DNA of 64,000 bases, from NCBI GenBank assembly GCA_902762435.1, contig CACWOH010000006.1:1-64000 (forward strand), given 5' to 3'. The notes under the pieces are model-generated. The model was given only the letters and a program-made list of their open reading frames with translations, searched no databases and was not told the DNA's origin. Source of the stretch: an uncultured Bacteroidia bacterium (GTDB taxonomy: Bacteria > Bacteroidota > Bacteroidia > Bacteroidales > UBA932). The first letter of the stretch is position 1; each line of letters starts with the position of its first letter. Position numbers and translations under genes: made by a program. Positions 44,669-57,179 of this stretch are shown piece after piece.

Positions 44669-46018
44669 ATGAAAGAATACATCGAACAGAACCGGGAGCG
44701 CTTCTTCGAAGAGCTGTTCTCCCTGCTGCGCATCCCTTCCGTGAGCGCGAAACCCGAACACGCGGCCGACATGTACCGCTGCGCCGAGACCCTGGCCGAC
44801 CTGCTCCTGGAAGCGGGGGCCGATGACGCCGGCGTGTGCGAGACGGCCGGCCACCCGGTCGTTTTCGGCCGGAAGACCGTCGATCCGAAAGCGAAGACGG
44901 TGCTGGTGTACGGCCACTACGACGTCCAGCCGGCCGAGCCGCTGGACAAGTGGGACCACGACCCCTTCGACCCCCAGATACACGACGGGGCCATCTGGGG
45001 GCGCGGCGCCAACGACGACAAAGGCCAGCTGTTCATGCACGTCAAGGCCTTCGAATACCTGTTGCGCAGCGGCAGACTCCGCCACAACGTCAAGTTCCTC
45101 TTCGAGGGTGAGGAAGAGATCAGCAGCCCGTCCCTGCCCGCCTGGATCAAGGCTCACAGGAAACTGCTCAAGGCCGACCTCTGCCTGGTCAGCGACACCA
45201 CGATGCTGGGCGAAAACACCCCGTCCATCAACTGCGGCATGCGCGGGCTCAGCTACCTGGAAGTCAAGGTGACCGGACCGAAGAAGGACCTGCACTCCGG
45301 CCATTTCGGCGGAACCGTGGCGAACCCCATCCAGGTCCTCTGCGAGATGATCGCCTCGCTGCTGGACGAGAACGGCCGCGTGACGGTGCCCGGCTTCTAC
45401 GACGACGTTGCCGAACTGTCCCCGCAGGACCGGAAACTGCTCGCCAAGGCTCCCTTCAACCTCAAGGAATACAAGGAGTTCCTGGACGTGCGCGAGCTGC
45501 GCGGCGAACGGGGCTACACCCCGCTGGAGCGCGTGGGCATCCGCCCCTGCCTGGACGTCTGCGGCATCTGGGGCGGCTACGCCGGCGCCGGCGCGAAGAC
45601 CGTGCTTCCCTCGGAAGCGCACGCCAAGATCTCGATGCGCCTGGTCCCGGACCAGCGCAGCGGACGGATCACGAAACTGTTCGAGCGGCACTTCCGGAAG
45701 ATCGCCCCGAAATACGTGAAGGTGGAAGTGACCCCCTTCGAGGGCTGCGACGGGTTTACGATCCCGATCGGCTCGGAAGCCTACCGGGCCGCCGCCCGCG
45801 CCATCGGCGAAGTCTATGGGACAGAACCCGTTCCCGCCCGGGGCGGCGGCTCCATCGGCATCCTGGGCGAGATGCAGAAGATCCTCGGCATCGATCCGCT
45901 CCTGATGGGCTTCGGCCTGGAACGCGACACCATCCACTCCCCCAACGAGAGCTACCTGCTCAGGCAGTTCTTCGCGGGGATGGAATCCATCGCAAAATTC
46001 TACGAATACTGGAAATAG
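44669..46018 (+). CDS. M20 family metallodipeptidase
   Basis: A 449-residue cytoplasmic protein with the M20 zinc-site motifs YGHYDVQPAEP, WGRGANDDKG and the catalytic EGEEEISS, followed by the lid domain (KKDLHSGHFGG) and the closing ARGGGSIGIL and PNESYLLRQF. It hydrolyses dipeptides. It starts 3 bases after the unknown secreted protein, so the operon reads as extracytoplasmic X-Pro release followed by cytoplasmic dipeptide cleavage. Confidence 0.93.
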   Translation: MKEYIEQNRERFFEELFSLLRIPSVSAKPEHAADMYRCAETLADLLLEAGADDAGVCETAGHPVVFGRKTVDPKAKTVLVYGHYDVQPAEPLDKWDHDPFDPQIHDGAIWGRGANDDKGQLFMHVKAFEYLLRSGRLRHNVKFLFEGEEEISSPSLPAWIKAHRKLLKADLCLVSDTTMLGENTPSINCGMRGLSYLEVKVTGPKKDLHSGHFGGTVANPIQVLCEMIASLLDENGRVTVPGFYDDVAELSPQDRKLLAKAPFNLKEYKEFLDVRELRGERGYTPLERVGIRPCLDVCGIWGGYAGAGAKTVLPSEAHAKISMRLVPDQRSGRITKLFERHFRKIAPKYVKVEVTPFEGCDGFTIPIGSEAYRAAARAIGEVYGTEPVPARGGGSIGILGEMQKILGIDPLLMGFGLERDTIHSPNESYLLRQFFAGMESIAKFYEYWK

Positions 46019-46037
46019 CGGGCCCGGCCGGGCCCGC
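46018..46037. terminator. perfect GC palindrome between convergent genes
   Basis: GCGGGCCCGG followed by CCGGGCCCGC forms a perfect 20-base dyad directly at the M20 stop codon, between convergent transcripts. There is no T run, so termination may be weak or factor-dependent; the hairpin could also protect the mRNA end. Confidence 0.5.
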
Positions 46038-46042
46038 TCCGC

Positions 46043-46375
46043 CTATCCTTCGGACGCTTCTTTCTTTTTCAGCGTCGTGGTCCGGTTGACCGGCAGGGAG
46101 AAGGCGATGCCGCAGGCTTCCTCGCCCAGGCCGGCCTCCTTGTAAACGGTGCGGATGACCTCGTCCTTGATCTCCTTCGGAACGAGGATCATCACCAGTT
46201 CCTTGTCGGACTGGATCTTGATGTCGAAGAACTCTTCGGCCTCCGGGTTGGCGGAACCGCGGGCGCGGAGGATGGTGCCACCCTGGGCGCCGGCCGCACG
46301 GGCCGCTTCCATCACGTTCTGGGAAAAACCTGCATTCACGATGCAGACCACGAGTTCAAACTTGTTCTCTTCCAT
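46043..46375 (-). CDS. PII-like signalling protein 1
   Basis: A 110-residue protein with the ferredoxin-like PII fold pattern: FELVVCIVNAGFSQNVMEAARAAGAQGGTILRARG, an acidic loop in place of the T-loop tyrosine region, KELVMILVPKEIKDEVIRTVY, and GIAFSLPV. It is related to GlnB but lacks the uridylylation motif. It is the last gene of the leftward run, 1 base after a second PII-like gene and near a DUF1538 membrane protein it may regulate. Confidence 0.82.
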   Translation of the reverse strand: MEENKFELVVCIVNAGFSQNVMEAARAAGAQGGTILRARGSANPEAEEFFDIKIQSDKELVMILVPKEIKDEVIRTVYKEAGLGEEACGIAFSLPVNRTTTLKKKEASEG

Positions 46376-46376
46376 G

Positions 46377-46748
46377 TTACGCGTCCTCCTTGACGGTTCT
46401 CTTTTCGTTGCTTAAAAAGCCATACACGCGGGTGCCGATGACGCTCGTCATCGGGATGGTGAAGGCGATGCCCTTGTAGTTCTTGCCTTTCTTGAAGGTT
46501 TCGTCCAGCAGTTTGACCAGGGCATCGGCCTGATCTGCACGTACCACACTGATTATCATGGTTTTGGGACGCTCCGTCAAGCCCAGGTAGTCCAGGATCA
46601 GGTGGGTGGTCCCCTTCGCGGGAAGGGTGAGCTGCAGGTTGGCCTGGTGGGACTGGATGAGGCTGGAATAATAGGCCGCCTTGTCGTTGTGCACGACGGC
46701 CAGCAGGAGTTCCAACTTCATCGGAGCGATATTCCGGGTCGTTTCCAT
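46377..46748 (-). CDS. PII-like signalling protein 2
   Basis: A 123-residue protein: MKLELLLAVVHNDKAAYYSSLIQ, a middle region GTTHLILDYLGL, KTMIISVVRADQADALVKLLDETF and GIAFTIPMTSVIG, the same strand-helix order as PII proteins. The start could also be the inner ATG before KLELLL (46721). It lies between the DUF1538 membrane gene (3-base gap) and PII-like protein 1. The pair may form hetero- or homotrimers that sense nucleotides and gate the membrane partner. Confidence 0.72.
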   Translation of the reverse strand: METTRNIAPMKLELLLAVVHNDKAAYYSSLIQSHQANLQLTLPAKGTTHLILDYLGLTERPKTMIISVVRADQADALVKLLDETFKKGKNYKGIAFTIPMTSVIGTRVYGFLSNEKRTVKEDA

Positions 46749-46751
46749 AGG

Positions 46752-48311
46752 CTATTCAAAATAAATGATCTGGTCGTCCGCAGCGGCGAGGATGCGGCGC
46801 ATCGCGGCGTTCTCGCGGCTGCGGACGCTCATCACGGACTTGAATCCCAGGGCCTGGATCGTGATCAGCGGCGTCATCGCCACCATCGCCACCACGCCGA
46901 AGGCGAAGTCAAGTACGGCGGATTCGCCCTGCAGCGAGCAGCAGGCGCCGATCACCAGCGGCAGGATGAAACTGGATGTCAGCGGGCCGCTGGCCACGCC
47001 GCCGGAGTCGAACGCGATCGCCGTGTACAGCCGGGGTACGAAGAAGGACAGCCCGAGGGAGAGCAGGTAACCGGGTATCAGGTAGTACAGCAGGGAGAAT
47101 CCGAAATACACGCGCAGCACCGACAGGCCGATCGACACGCCTACGCCGATGGACAGGGCGAGCATCATCTGCAACTTGGACACTTCCCCGCCGGTAATCT
47201 CCGCCACCTGGTTGTTGAGCACGTGGACCGCCGGCTCGGCGAGCACCACCACCATGCCGATGATGAAGGCCAGGCCGATCAGCAGCACCGGATCCTCGGC
47301 GGCCATCTGCGAGCCGATCTTGAAGCCGATGGGCATGAAAGCCATCTCTACGGCGGCCAGGAACAGGACCAGGCCGACGAAGGTGTGCAGGATACCCACC
47401 AGGATCTGGATGATCTTGGTCATCGGGAGCCGCAGGATGATGAACTGGAGGACGAAAAAGGACACGACGATCAGCACCAGCGACCGGGCCACGTTGAGCA
47501 TCGTGGCACCGAAAAGATGCCACGCGCCTTCTTCCAGGATGCTATCCATCGAGTAGTCCGGGATGGCGAAGGACATGTCGCCCCTCGCCGTCATCGACAG
47601 GATGAGGACGGCCACGACCGGTCCGACGGAGCAAAGCGCGATCAGGCCGAAGCTGTTCTCGCTGGCGTTCCGTCCGCCCACGGTCAGGGAGATTCCCACG
47701 CCAAGCGCCATGATGAAGGGGACCGTGATCGGTCCCGTCGTCACACCGCCCGAGTCGAAGGAAAGCGGCAGGAAAGCGCCTTTCCCACCGCCGAGCAGCA
47801 GGGCTGCCAGGCAGAACAGGAACAGGTAGAAGAACAGCAGCATATTGGTCAGGTCGCCGTGGAAGACGATCTTCAGCACGCCGAGCAGCAGGAAGATACC
47901 CACGCCGACGCCCACCGTGACGACAAGCATCGTGCTGTTCATCACCGCGCTGACCTGCCTGGCCAGCACGGCCAGGTCCGGCTCCGCAACGGTGATCAGC
48001 AAGCCCATCAAGAAACTGACCGACAGCAGGATCCCGAGTTTGCGGGACTTCGTCAGACCCTCTCCGATGTACTGGCCCATCGGCGTCATCGCCATGTCCG
48101 CCCCCAGATTGAAGAGGCTGATGCCCACGATCAGCAGCAGGGCGGCCAGGCCGAAGACCGTCAGTTCCTTTCCGGAAATGTCCACCCAGGGCGTCACGGA
48201 GAGCAGGAAGACGAGTCCGCTGACCGGCAGGACGGAAACCAGGGACTCCCGGAGTTTCTCCCGGAGGGACTTCCACAGTTCCCGAAGGACAGGATTGCTC
48301 TTGGCGCTCAT
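46752..48311 (-). CDS. DUF1538 family membrane protein, internally duplicated
   Basis: A 519-residue protein with about 12-14 membrane spans in two homologous halves. Each half carries an AEP motif (109-111 and 358-360) and an FDSGG motif (185-189 and 434-438; FDSGGVTTGP and FDSGGVASGP) about 249 residues apart. The doubled re-entrant-like glycine motifs suggest an inverted-repeat transporter or channel. DUF1538 has no settled substrate that I know of. The two PII-like genes directly downstream suggest nucleotide-controlled transport. Confidence 0.82.
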   Translation of the reverse strand: MSAKSNPVLRELWKSLREKLRESLVSVLPVSGLVFLLSVTPWVDISGKELTVFGLAALLLIVGISLFNLGADMAMTPMGQYIGEGLTKSRKLGILLSVSFLMGLLITVAEPDLAVLARQVSAVMNSTMLVVTVGVGVGIFLLLGVLKIVFHGDLTNMLLFFYLFLFCLAALLLGGGKGAFLPLSFDSGGVTTGPITVPFIMALGVGISLTVGGRNASENSFGLIALCSVGPVVAVLILSMTARGDMSFAIPDYSMDSILEEGAWHLFGATMLNVARSLVLIVVSFFVLQFIILRLPMTKIIQILVGILHTFVGLVLFLAAVEMAFMPIGFKIGSQMAAEDPVLLIGLAFIIGMVVVLAEPAVHVLNNQVAEITGGEVSKLQMMLALSIGVGVSIGLSVLRVYFGFSLLYYLIPGYLLSLGLSFFVPRLYTAIAFDSGGVASGPLTSSFILPLVIGACCSLQGESAVLDFAFGVVAMVAMTPLITIQALGFKSVMSVRSRENAAMRRILAAADDQIIYFE

Positions 48312-48331
48312 CCCGGAAAGAGATTAAAGGA

Positions 48332-49333
48332 TTACAGTTCGCGGAACTTCGCGGCGCCGATCTTGGTCGGTTTCAGGGTGATGGTCTCCCGGATCCGGTC
48401 CAGCACCTTGCGGTCCTCGACCTGCTCGGAAAGCCGCTCGATCTGTTTCTGGTCGTGCAGCATGTTCATGGCGGAGTCGCGCACCATCTCGTCGGGCACG
48501 TTGCCGATGCCGTACATCGCATACTGGTAGCGGACGAAATCCTCAGCCTGCGTGCGCAGGTCGTCCTCTTCCACCTTGAACCCCCATTTCTGCATCAGGT
48601 AGCCGCGCACCAGCTGCCACTTGAAGTCTTCGGCGAAGCTCGGGAAGTCCTTCTCGACGTCCTCGGCGCTCAGTTTGCCGTCGTTCGCCTCCACCAGCCA
48701 GCGCTTCAGGAAGGCCTCGGGAAGCTCGATGCCCGCCTTCTGGATATAGAAGGCGCGGATGTCCTTGGTCAGGCGCCAGTCGGCCTCGCTCTTGTACTGG
48801 GCGTGCAGGCGCTCGGTCACCTCCTTGTCAATCTCCTCGTCCGTCTTCGGCTCTTTGTTCTCCTCCTTGTTCTCCTCGTAGTATTTCTTGAGGTTCTCGA
48901 TCATCGGGGCCTTGTCCTTGGCTGTCACGGTGACGGTGTAGGAAGGTACGGTATCACCCTTCTCCACCTCCACGGACACCTCCGGGGAAAGTCCCAGGTC
49001 GAAGACGAAAGTGAAATCGTTGCCGTCGGCCCACTCGTTCTGCGGCTGCTTCTCCGAAGGGAGCGGTTCGCCCAGGATGCGCAGCTTGTTGCCGGAGATG
49101 TGCTCGTCCAGGGCCTTGCCGATCACCTGGTTCACGGATTCGACCAGGACCTGCTCGCCATAGACGCGCTTGATCATGGATGCGGGCACCATGCCCTTGC
49201 GGAAGCCCTTGAAATCGGCCTTGCGGCGGAGTTCGGCGAGCTTCTTATTCTCGGATTCAACATAATCCGCGGCCGCCACCTCGATGGTCAGTTCGCGGTT
49301 GAGATTGTCAATCTTTTTTTCAGTTACTTTCAT
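48332..49333 (-). CDS. tig: trigger factor lacking the PPIase domain
   Basis: A 333-residue ribosome-associated chaperone. The N-terminal domain holds the ribosome-binding signature GFRKG (43-47) in FKGFRKGMVPASMIKRVYG. The linker strand FVFDLGLSPEVSVE leads at residues ~152-170 into a short charged stretch (EENKEENKEPKTDEE) exactly where the FKBP-like PPIase domain should start. The helical C-terminal arms then follow (GIELPEAFLKRWL to DRIRETITLKP). Usual length is 430-450 residues, so about 100 residues, the PPIase domain, are missing. It overlaps pgpH by 4 bases. Confidence 0.88.
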   Translation of the reverse strand: MKVTEKKIDNLNRELTIEVAAADYVESENKKLAELRRKADFKGFRKGMVPASMIKRVYGEQVLVESVNQVIGKALDEHISGNKLRILGEPLPSEKQPQNEWADGNDFTFVFDLGLSPEVSVEVEKGDTVPSYTVTVTAKDKAPMIENLKKYYEENKEENKEPKTDEEIDKEVTERLHAQYKSEADWRLTKDIRAFYIQKAGIELPEAFLKRWLVEANDGKLSAEDVEKDFPSFAEDFKWQLVRGYLMQKWGFKVEEDDLRTQAEDFVRYQYAMYGIGNVPDEMVRDSAMNMLHDQKQIERLSEQVEDRKVLDRIRETITLKPTKIGAAKFREL

Positions 49334-51369
49334 ATCTTGCTGTTATTTTGATTTTTCTGGGGATAGACGATGCGCTCGTGGTGGATCTGCGAGAGATACT
49401 GCTTGAGCGTTTCCTTGACGGTGCCGAGCTCGCTGATGGAGATGTCGGCCTGGTCGAACTGGCCCTCCTCCATCTTGCCGGAAACGATCCGCTCCACGAA
49501 CTCGGAGAAGGCCTCGGGAGTATATTCCCGGAGCGTCCGGGACGCCGCCTCCACGCTGTCGCAGAGCATCAGGATGATCTGCTCCTTGGTGCGCGGCTTG
49601 ATGCCCGGATAGCGGAAAGCCTCCGCTCCGGCGGGCGTTCCGCCTGCGCGGAGATACTGCTGGTAGAAATAGCCGGTGGTCGTAGTGCCGTGATGGCTCC
49701 GGATGAAGTCCACAATGGCATCGGGCAACCGGTTCTTCTGCGCGATCTCCACGCCGTCGGCGACGTGGCGGATGATCGCCTGCGCGCTCTGCTCGGAGGT
49801 CAGTCCGTCGTGGTAACGGGTCGTTCCGGTACCCTCGCGGGTGACGAGCGACTCGTTCTCGATGAAGCAGAGCGGGTTGTTCATCTTGCCGAGGTCGTGG
49901 TACAGGGCGCCGGCGCGTACCAGGTCGGCATTGGCGTAGATGGCACGGGCGGCGTTGTCGGCCATGTTCATCACCTGGAGGGAGTGCTGGAAAGTGCCCG
50001 GCGCCTTCTGCTCCAGCTCACGGATGAGCGGGTTGGAGACGTCGCAGAGCTCGATCAGACGCGAATTGGATACCAGGTTGAACATTCGCTCGAAAAGGTA
50101 GATCAAAGGGTAGCCGGCCACCGTCAGCATCGAGCCCAGCAGCAGGCTCAGCAGGGTGCGCCAGACGGTCCCGGCCACCAGGTCCGCGGCACGGAAGCCC
50201 AGGAAGGCCAGGGCGAGCACGGCGAAGGTGATCAGGGCGGTGACGAACTGCATCCAGCCGCGGTTGAAGCGGCGGAAGGCCAGGATGGCGACCATGCCTG
50301 CCAGGAAGAACATCACGTAGAGCACGGCCCCGTCGTGGCTGAAGATCAGCAGCGGCATCAGGGATACCGCATAGACGGGCACGACCACCCGGTTCTTCAT
50401 GAAGGCCTGCAGCAGCAGGGCGACCAGGGTGAACGGCACGAAATACAGGAGCTTCTCGTTCACGCGCACGAGGATCAGCGCGGCGAGGGCGCCCAGCAGG
50501 AACACCACCACGATATACGGATAGCGCGAATCGGAGAAGATCTTGGGATTGTTGAAGTAAACCGACAGGAACAGCAGCACGACCAGCGCCAGCGCGATCA
50601 GCATGTTGCCGAGCAGCAGCAGGGCGGGCGGGCCGAGGTAGCCCACATTCGCCTCGAATTCCCTTTTGTAGGAATCCAGCATCTGCGCGATCTCGGCGGT
50701 CACGATCTCCCCTTCCTGCACGATCAGCTGGCCGGCGGACACATAGCCGGAAGTGGGCGACACCGTGGCGGCGGACTCGGCGTGCACCAGCTCCGTCGTC
50801 TGCTCGTCGAAGAGCAGGTTCGGCACCAGCAGGTCATACACCCCGGCGGAGCGGAACAGCGAATCGACGTTCAGGTCCGCCGCAGCACCGATGTCCGCAA
50901 GCAGCTTGGCGCGTGCGTCGGCCAGCCGGTACACTTCCGTGACCGGATACTTCACGGCCCGCTTGTCGCGCTGGACGTAGATGACGTCGGCATCGTAACC
51001 CGTGCGCCGGCGGTTGCCGTCGTCGGCCAGCACGCCCTTCTGGTAGATGGCGCGCATCGAGGAGACGACCGCGCTGCGCAGCCCGCCCAGTTCCAGGCGC
51101 TCGGCGGCGCGGAGGTTCTTGTTGACGATCTCGTCGGAGAACTTGTAGTAAGGGATCGCCACCGAGGACAGGCTGCCCCGCTCCTCGCGGATCTGCTCGT
51201 CGGTCTTGTAGATGGGGAAGTCGAACTGGGCGTAGAGCGTCTCGTACTTCCAGGTGCGCCCTTTGCGGTAGTCGTAGGCGAATTTCGCGCTCCTCGGCAT
51301 CAGCAGGACCAGCAGCAGGAACGCGACGGCGAGGGGGAAGATGCGGCGGATGATTTCTTTTTTCGTCAT
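49330..51369 (-). CDS. pgpH: cyclic-di-AMP phosphodiesterase, 7TM-HD (PgpH) family
   Basis: The start at 51369 (MTKKEIIRRIFPLAVAFLLLVLLM) places the first membrane span at the N-terminus; the frame upstream overlaps the SDR gene. The 679-residue protein has a large extracytoplasmic domain (about 30-260), seven membrane spans (about 265-450), and a cytoplasmic HD domain: GTFQHSLQVMNMADNAA, LYHDLGKMNNP, IRHVADGVEIA, RSHHGTTTTGYFY. It degrades c-di-AMP (established for PgpH), tying this operon to osmotic or envelope control. Confidence 0.92.
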   Translation of the reverse strand: MTKKEIIRRIFPLAVAFLLLVLLMPRSAKFAYDYRKGRTWKYETLYAQFDFPIYKTDEQIREERGSLSSVAIPYYKFSDEIVNKNLRAAERLELGGLRSAVVSSMRAIYQKGVLADDGNRRRTGYDADVIYVQRDKRAVKYPVTEVYRLADARAKLLADIGAAADLNVDSLFRSAGVYDLLVPNLLFDEQTTELVHAESAATVSPTSGYVSAGQLIVQEGEIVTAEIAQMLDSYKREFEANVGYLGPPALLLLGNMLIALALVVLLFLSVYFNNPKIFSDSRYPYIVVVFLLGALAALILVRVNEKLLYFVPFTLVALLLQAFMKNRVVVPVYAVSLMPLLIFSHDGAVLYVMFFLAGMVAILAFRRFNRGWMQFVTALITFAVLALAFLGFRAADLVAGTVWRTLLSLLLGSMLTVAGYPLIYLFERMFNLVSNSRLIELCDVSNPLIRELEQKAPGTFQHSLQVMNMADNAARAIYANADLVRAGALYHDLGKMNNPLCFIENESLVTREGTGTTRYHDGLTSEQSAQAIIRHVADGVEIAQKNRLPDAIVDFIRSHHGTTTTGYFYQQYLRAGGTPAGAEAFRYPGIKPRTKEQIILMLCDSVEAASRTLREYTPEAFSEFVERIVSGKMEEGQFDQADISISELGTVKETLKQYLSQIHHERIVYPQKNQNNSKI

Positions 51370-51376
51370 GGGCGGC

Positions 51377-52189
51377 CTATTTGAACGGACTCCCCGCCTC
51401 GCGGGAAACATAACGGTAGGTCAGACGGTCCATCAGGGCCGGGAACAGCCGGCGGGTCCACAGGGACGCCCGGCCCAGCGTGGTCAGGACGGCGGACGAA
51501 CGGCGGCGGCGCAGGGCGCGGGACAGAAAGCGGGCGCAGCGCTCGGCGCTCATCAGCCGGTTCTCCTCGAGCGGCGTCTCCCCCTGCGGGGTGCCGTCGG
51601 AGAGGAGGGCGGAGCGGCGCACGTTGGAGGCTGTGTAGCCCGGCGCGAACACAAGCACGTTCAGCCCGTCCTTCAGGTGTTCGATCCGCAGGGCGTCCAG
51701 GAAGCCGCGGATGGCGTATTTCGAGGCGCTGTAGCCCGTGCGGGCCGGCAGGGCGGAATAGCCCGCCGTCGAAACCACCCCGACCACGCTCCCCTTCGAG
51801 GCGAGCAGGTACGGCAGGGCGTACTTCGTGCAATATACGGTGCCCCAGAAATTGACGTCCATCAGGCGCCGGAGGACCAGCAGGTCAAGGTCCCGGAACA
51901 TCGCGCGCATCGAGATGCCGGCATTGTTCACGAGGATGTCGATGCGGCCCCAGCGGGCGACCGTCGCCTCCACGAGCGCACGGCAGTCCTCCTCACGGGT
52001 GACGTCGCAACGGACGCACAGGACCCGGTCGGGACCGGCCACGGACGGGGCCAGGGACTGCATCCGGTCCAGCGAACGCGCGGCCATCACGACCCGGGCG
52101 CCTTCGCTGCCGAATTGACGGGCAGAAGCCAATCCGATTCCCGAACTGGCTCCCGTCACGATGATCACCTTGTCCCTGAGACTGTCCAA
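51377..52189 (-). CDS. short-chain dehydrogenase, candidate 3-ketosphinganine reductase
   Basis: A 270-residue classical SDR: nucleotide-binding TGASSGIG, NNAG, Ser140 and the catalytic Tyr153-x-x-x-Lys157 (TGYSASKYAIRGF). It starts 12 bases after the serine palmitoyltransferase gene. SPT makes 3-ketosphinganine and the next step is an SDR-type reduction with NADPH, so the position suggests this role. A basic, hydrophobic C-terminal tail (RASLWTRRLFPALMDRLTYRYV) could touch membranes, as in other ketosphinganine reductases. The SDR assignment is firm; the substrate is inferred. Confidence 0.78.
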   Translation of the reverse strand: MDSLRDKVIIVTGASSGIGLASARQFGSEGARVVMAARSLDRMQSLAPSVAGPDRVLCVRCDVTREEDCRALVEATVARWGRIDILVNNAGISMRAMFRDLDLLVLRRLMDVNFWGTVYCTKYALPYLLASKGSVVGVVSTAGYSALPARTGYSASKYAIRGFLDALRIEHLKDGLNVLVFAPGYTASNVRRSALLSDGTPQGETPLEENRLMSAERCARFLSRALRRRRSSAVLTTLGRASLWTRRLFPALMDRLTYRYVSREAGSPFK

Positions 52190-52201
52190 CGGCGGAAAAA
52201 A

Positions 52202-53464
52202 CTATTTGATGGTCATTTCGGCGATGTCGTCGCCGTCGTAGGCGCCGGCATCGAGCTTGGCCTTGATTTCCTTGAACGCCCGGAGGGTGTATTCCACGTC
52301 CTCCATCGTATGGGCGGCCGTGCAGACGATGCGGAAGATGATCATTCCCTTCGGGATCACCGGATAGATGACCATCGAGCAGAAGATGCGGTAGTTCTCG
52401 CGCAGGTCCTTCGCCATCTTGGTGGCCTGGGCCACGCCGCCGAAAATATGGACCGGGGTCACGCAAGCCTGGGCCTCGCCGATATCGAAGCCTTCCTTGC
52501 GGAAGCCGTCCTGGATGGCGTGGGTGATCTGCCAGCACTTGGCGCGCAGGGCGTCGCCCTCCGGGGAGTCGATGATCTCCATCCGCTTGATGTTGCCCAT
52601 CACGAGCGCCATCGGGAGCGACTTGGCGTACATCTGCGAACGCATGTTGCAGCGCAGGTAGTTGATGATCTTGTGCGGACCGGCCACGAAGCCGCCGATG
52701 CTCGCCATCGACTTGGCGAAGGCGCCGATGTACAGGTCGATGTCGTCCATCACCCCGAAGTGCTCGGAGGTGCCGCGTCCGTGCTCGCCGAGCAGGCCGA
52801 AGCCGTGGGCGTCGTCGATGAGGATGCGGAAGGGGTACTTCTTCTTGAGGGCGACGATCTGGTCCAGGATGCCCAGCGCGCCGGTCATGCCGAACACGCC
52901 TTCCGTGATCAGCAGCACGCCGCCGCCGTTCTCTTCGGCGACCTTGGAGGCGCGCGCCATGACCTTCTCGCAGTCCGCGATGTTGTTGTGGCGGTATTTG
53001 AACTTCTCGCCGATGTGCAGGCGGATGCCGTCCAGCAGGCAGGCGTGGCACTCCGCGTCATAGACGATGACGTCGTGGCGCGCCGTGAGGGCGTCGATCG
53101 TAGAAACGATGCCCTGGTAGCCGAAGTTGTACAGGAAGGCGTCCTCCTTCTTCTCGAACCGGGCGAATATCTGCTCCAGCTGCTCGTGCCAGCGGGTGTG
53201 GCCACTCATCATGCGGGCGCCCATCGGGTACGCAAGGCCCCACTTGGCCGCCGCTTCGGCGTCCGCCTTGCGGACCTCCGGGTGATTGGCCAGGCCGAGG
53301 TAGTTGTTGAGGCTCCAGTTGAGCACCTCCTTGCCGTTGAAGATCATATGGGGGCCGAGTTCGCCCTCGAGGCGCGGATACATGTAGTAGCCGAAAGACT
53401 GCTCGAAATACTGTCCGATCGGGCCGCCGCTGTCGCGCTCAATCCTGTCGAAAATGTCTAACAT
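52202..53464 (-). CDS. spt: serine palmitoyltransferase (PLP alpha-oxoamine synthase family)
   Basis: A 420-residue fold-type I PLP enzyme: NYLGLANHPEV, GARMMSGHTRWHEQLE, His140 (ring-stacking) in DAECHAC, IDDAHGFGLLG with the PLP-nitrogen Asp, and the Schiff-base Lys251 in GAFAKSMASIGGF. The AKSMASIGGF form and the N-terminal arm fit bacterial serine palmitoyltransferase better than KBL or BioF. It condenses serine with an acyl-CoA/ACP thioester to 3-ketosphinganine, the first sphingolipid step, common in Bacteroidales. Confidence 0.87.
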   Translation of the reverse strand: MLDIFDRIERDSGGPIGQYFEQSFGYYMYPRLEGELGPHMIFNGKEVLNWSLNNYLGLANHPEVRKADAEAAAKWGLAYPMGARMMSGHTRWHEQLEQIFARFEKKEDAFLYNFGYQGIVSTIDALTARHDVIVYDAECHACLLDGIRLHIGEKFKYRHNNIADCEKVMARASKVAEENGGGVLLITEGVFGMTGALGILDQIVALKKKYPFRILIDDAHGFGLLGEHGRGTSEHFGVMDDIDLYIGAFAKSMASIGGFVAGPHKIINYLRCNMRSQMYAKSLPMALVMGNIKRMEIIDSPEGDALRAKCWQITHAIQDGFRKEGFDIGEAQACVTPVHIFGGVAQATKMAKDLRENYRIFCSMVIYPVIPKGMIIFRIVCTAAHTMEDVEYTLRAFKEIKAKLDAGAYDGDDIAEMTIK

Positions 53465-53485
53465 GGTTATCTGATGCTTTAGGTT

Positions 53486-57176
<3,691 letters not shown>

Positions 57177-57179
57177 ACG

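Noticed and set aside
46602-48530. 642-codon plus-strand frame opposite DUF1538 and tig
   Set aside because: It is His/Gln/Asp-rich, a typical complement of a membrane-protein gene, without motifs.
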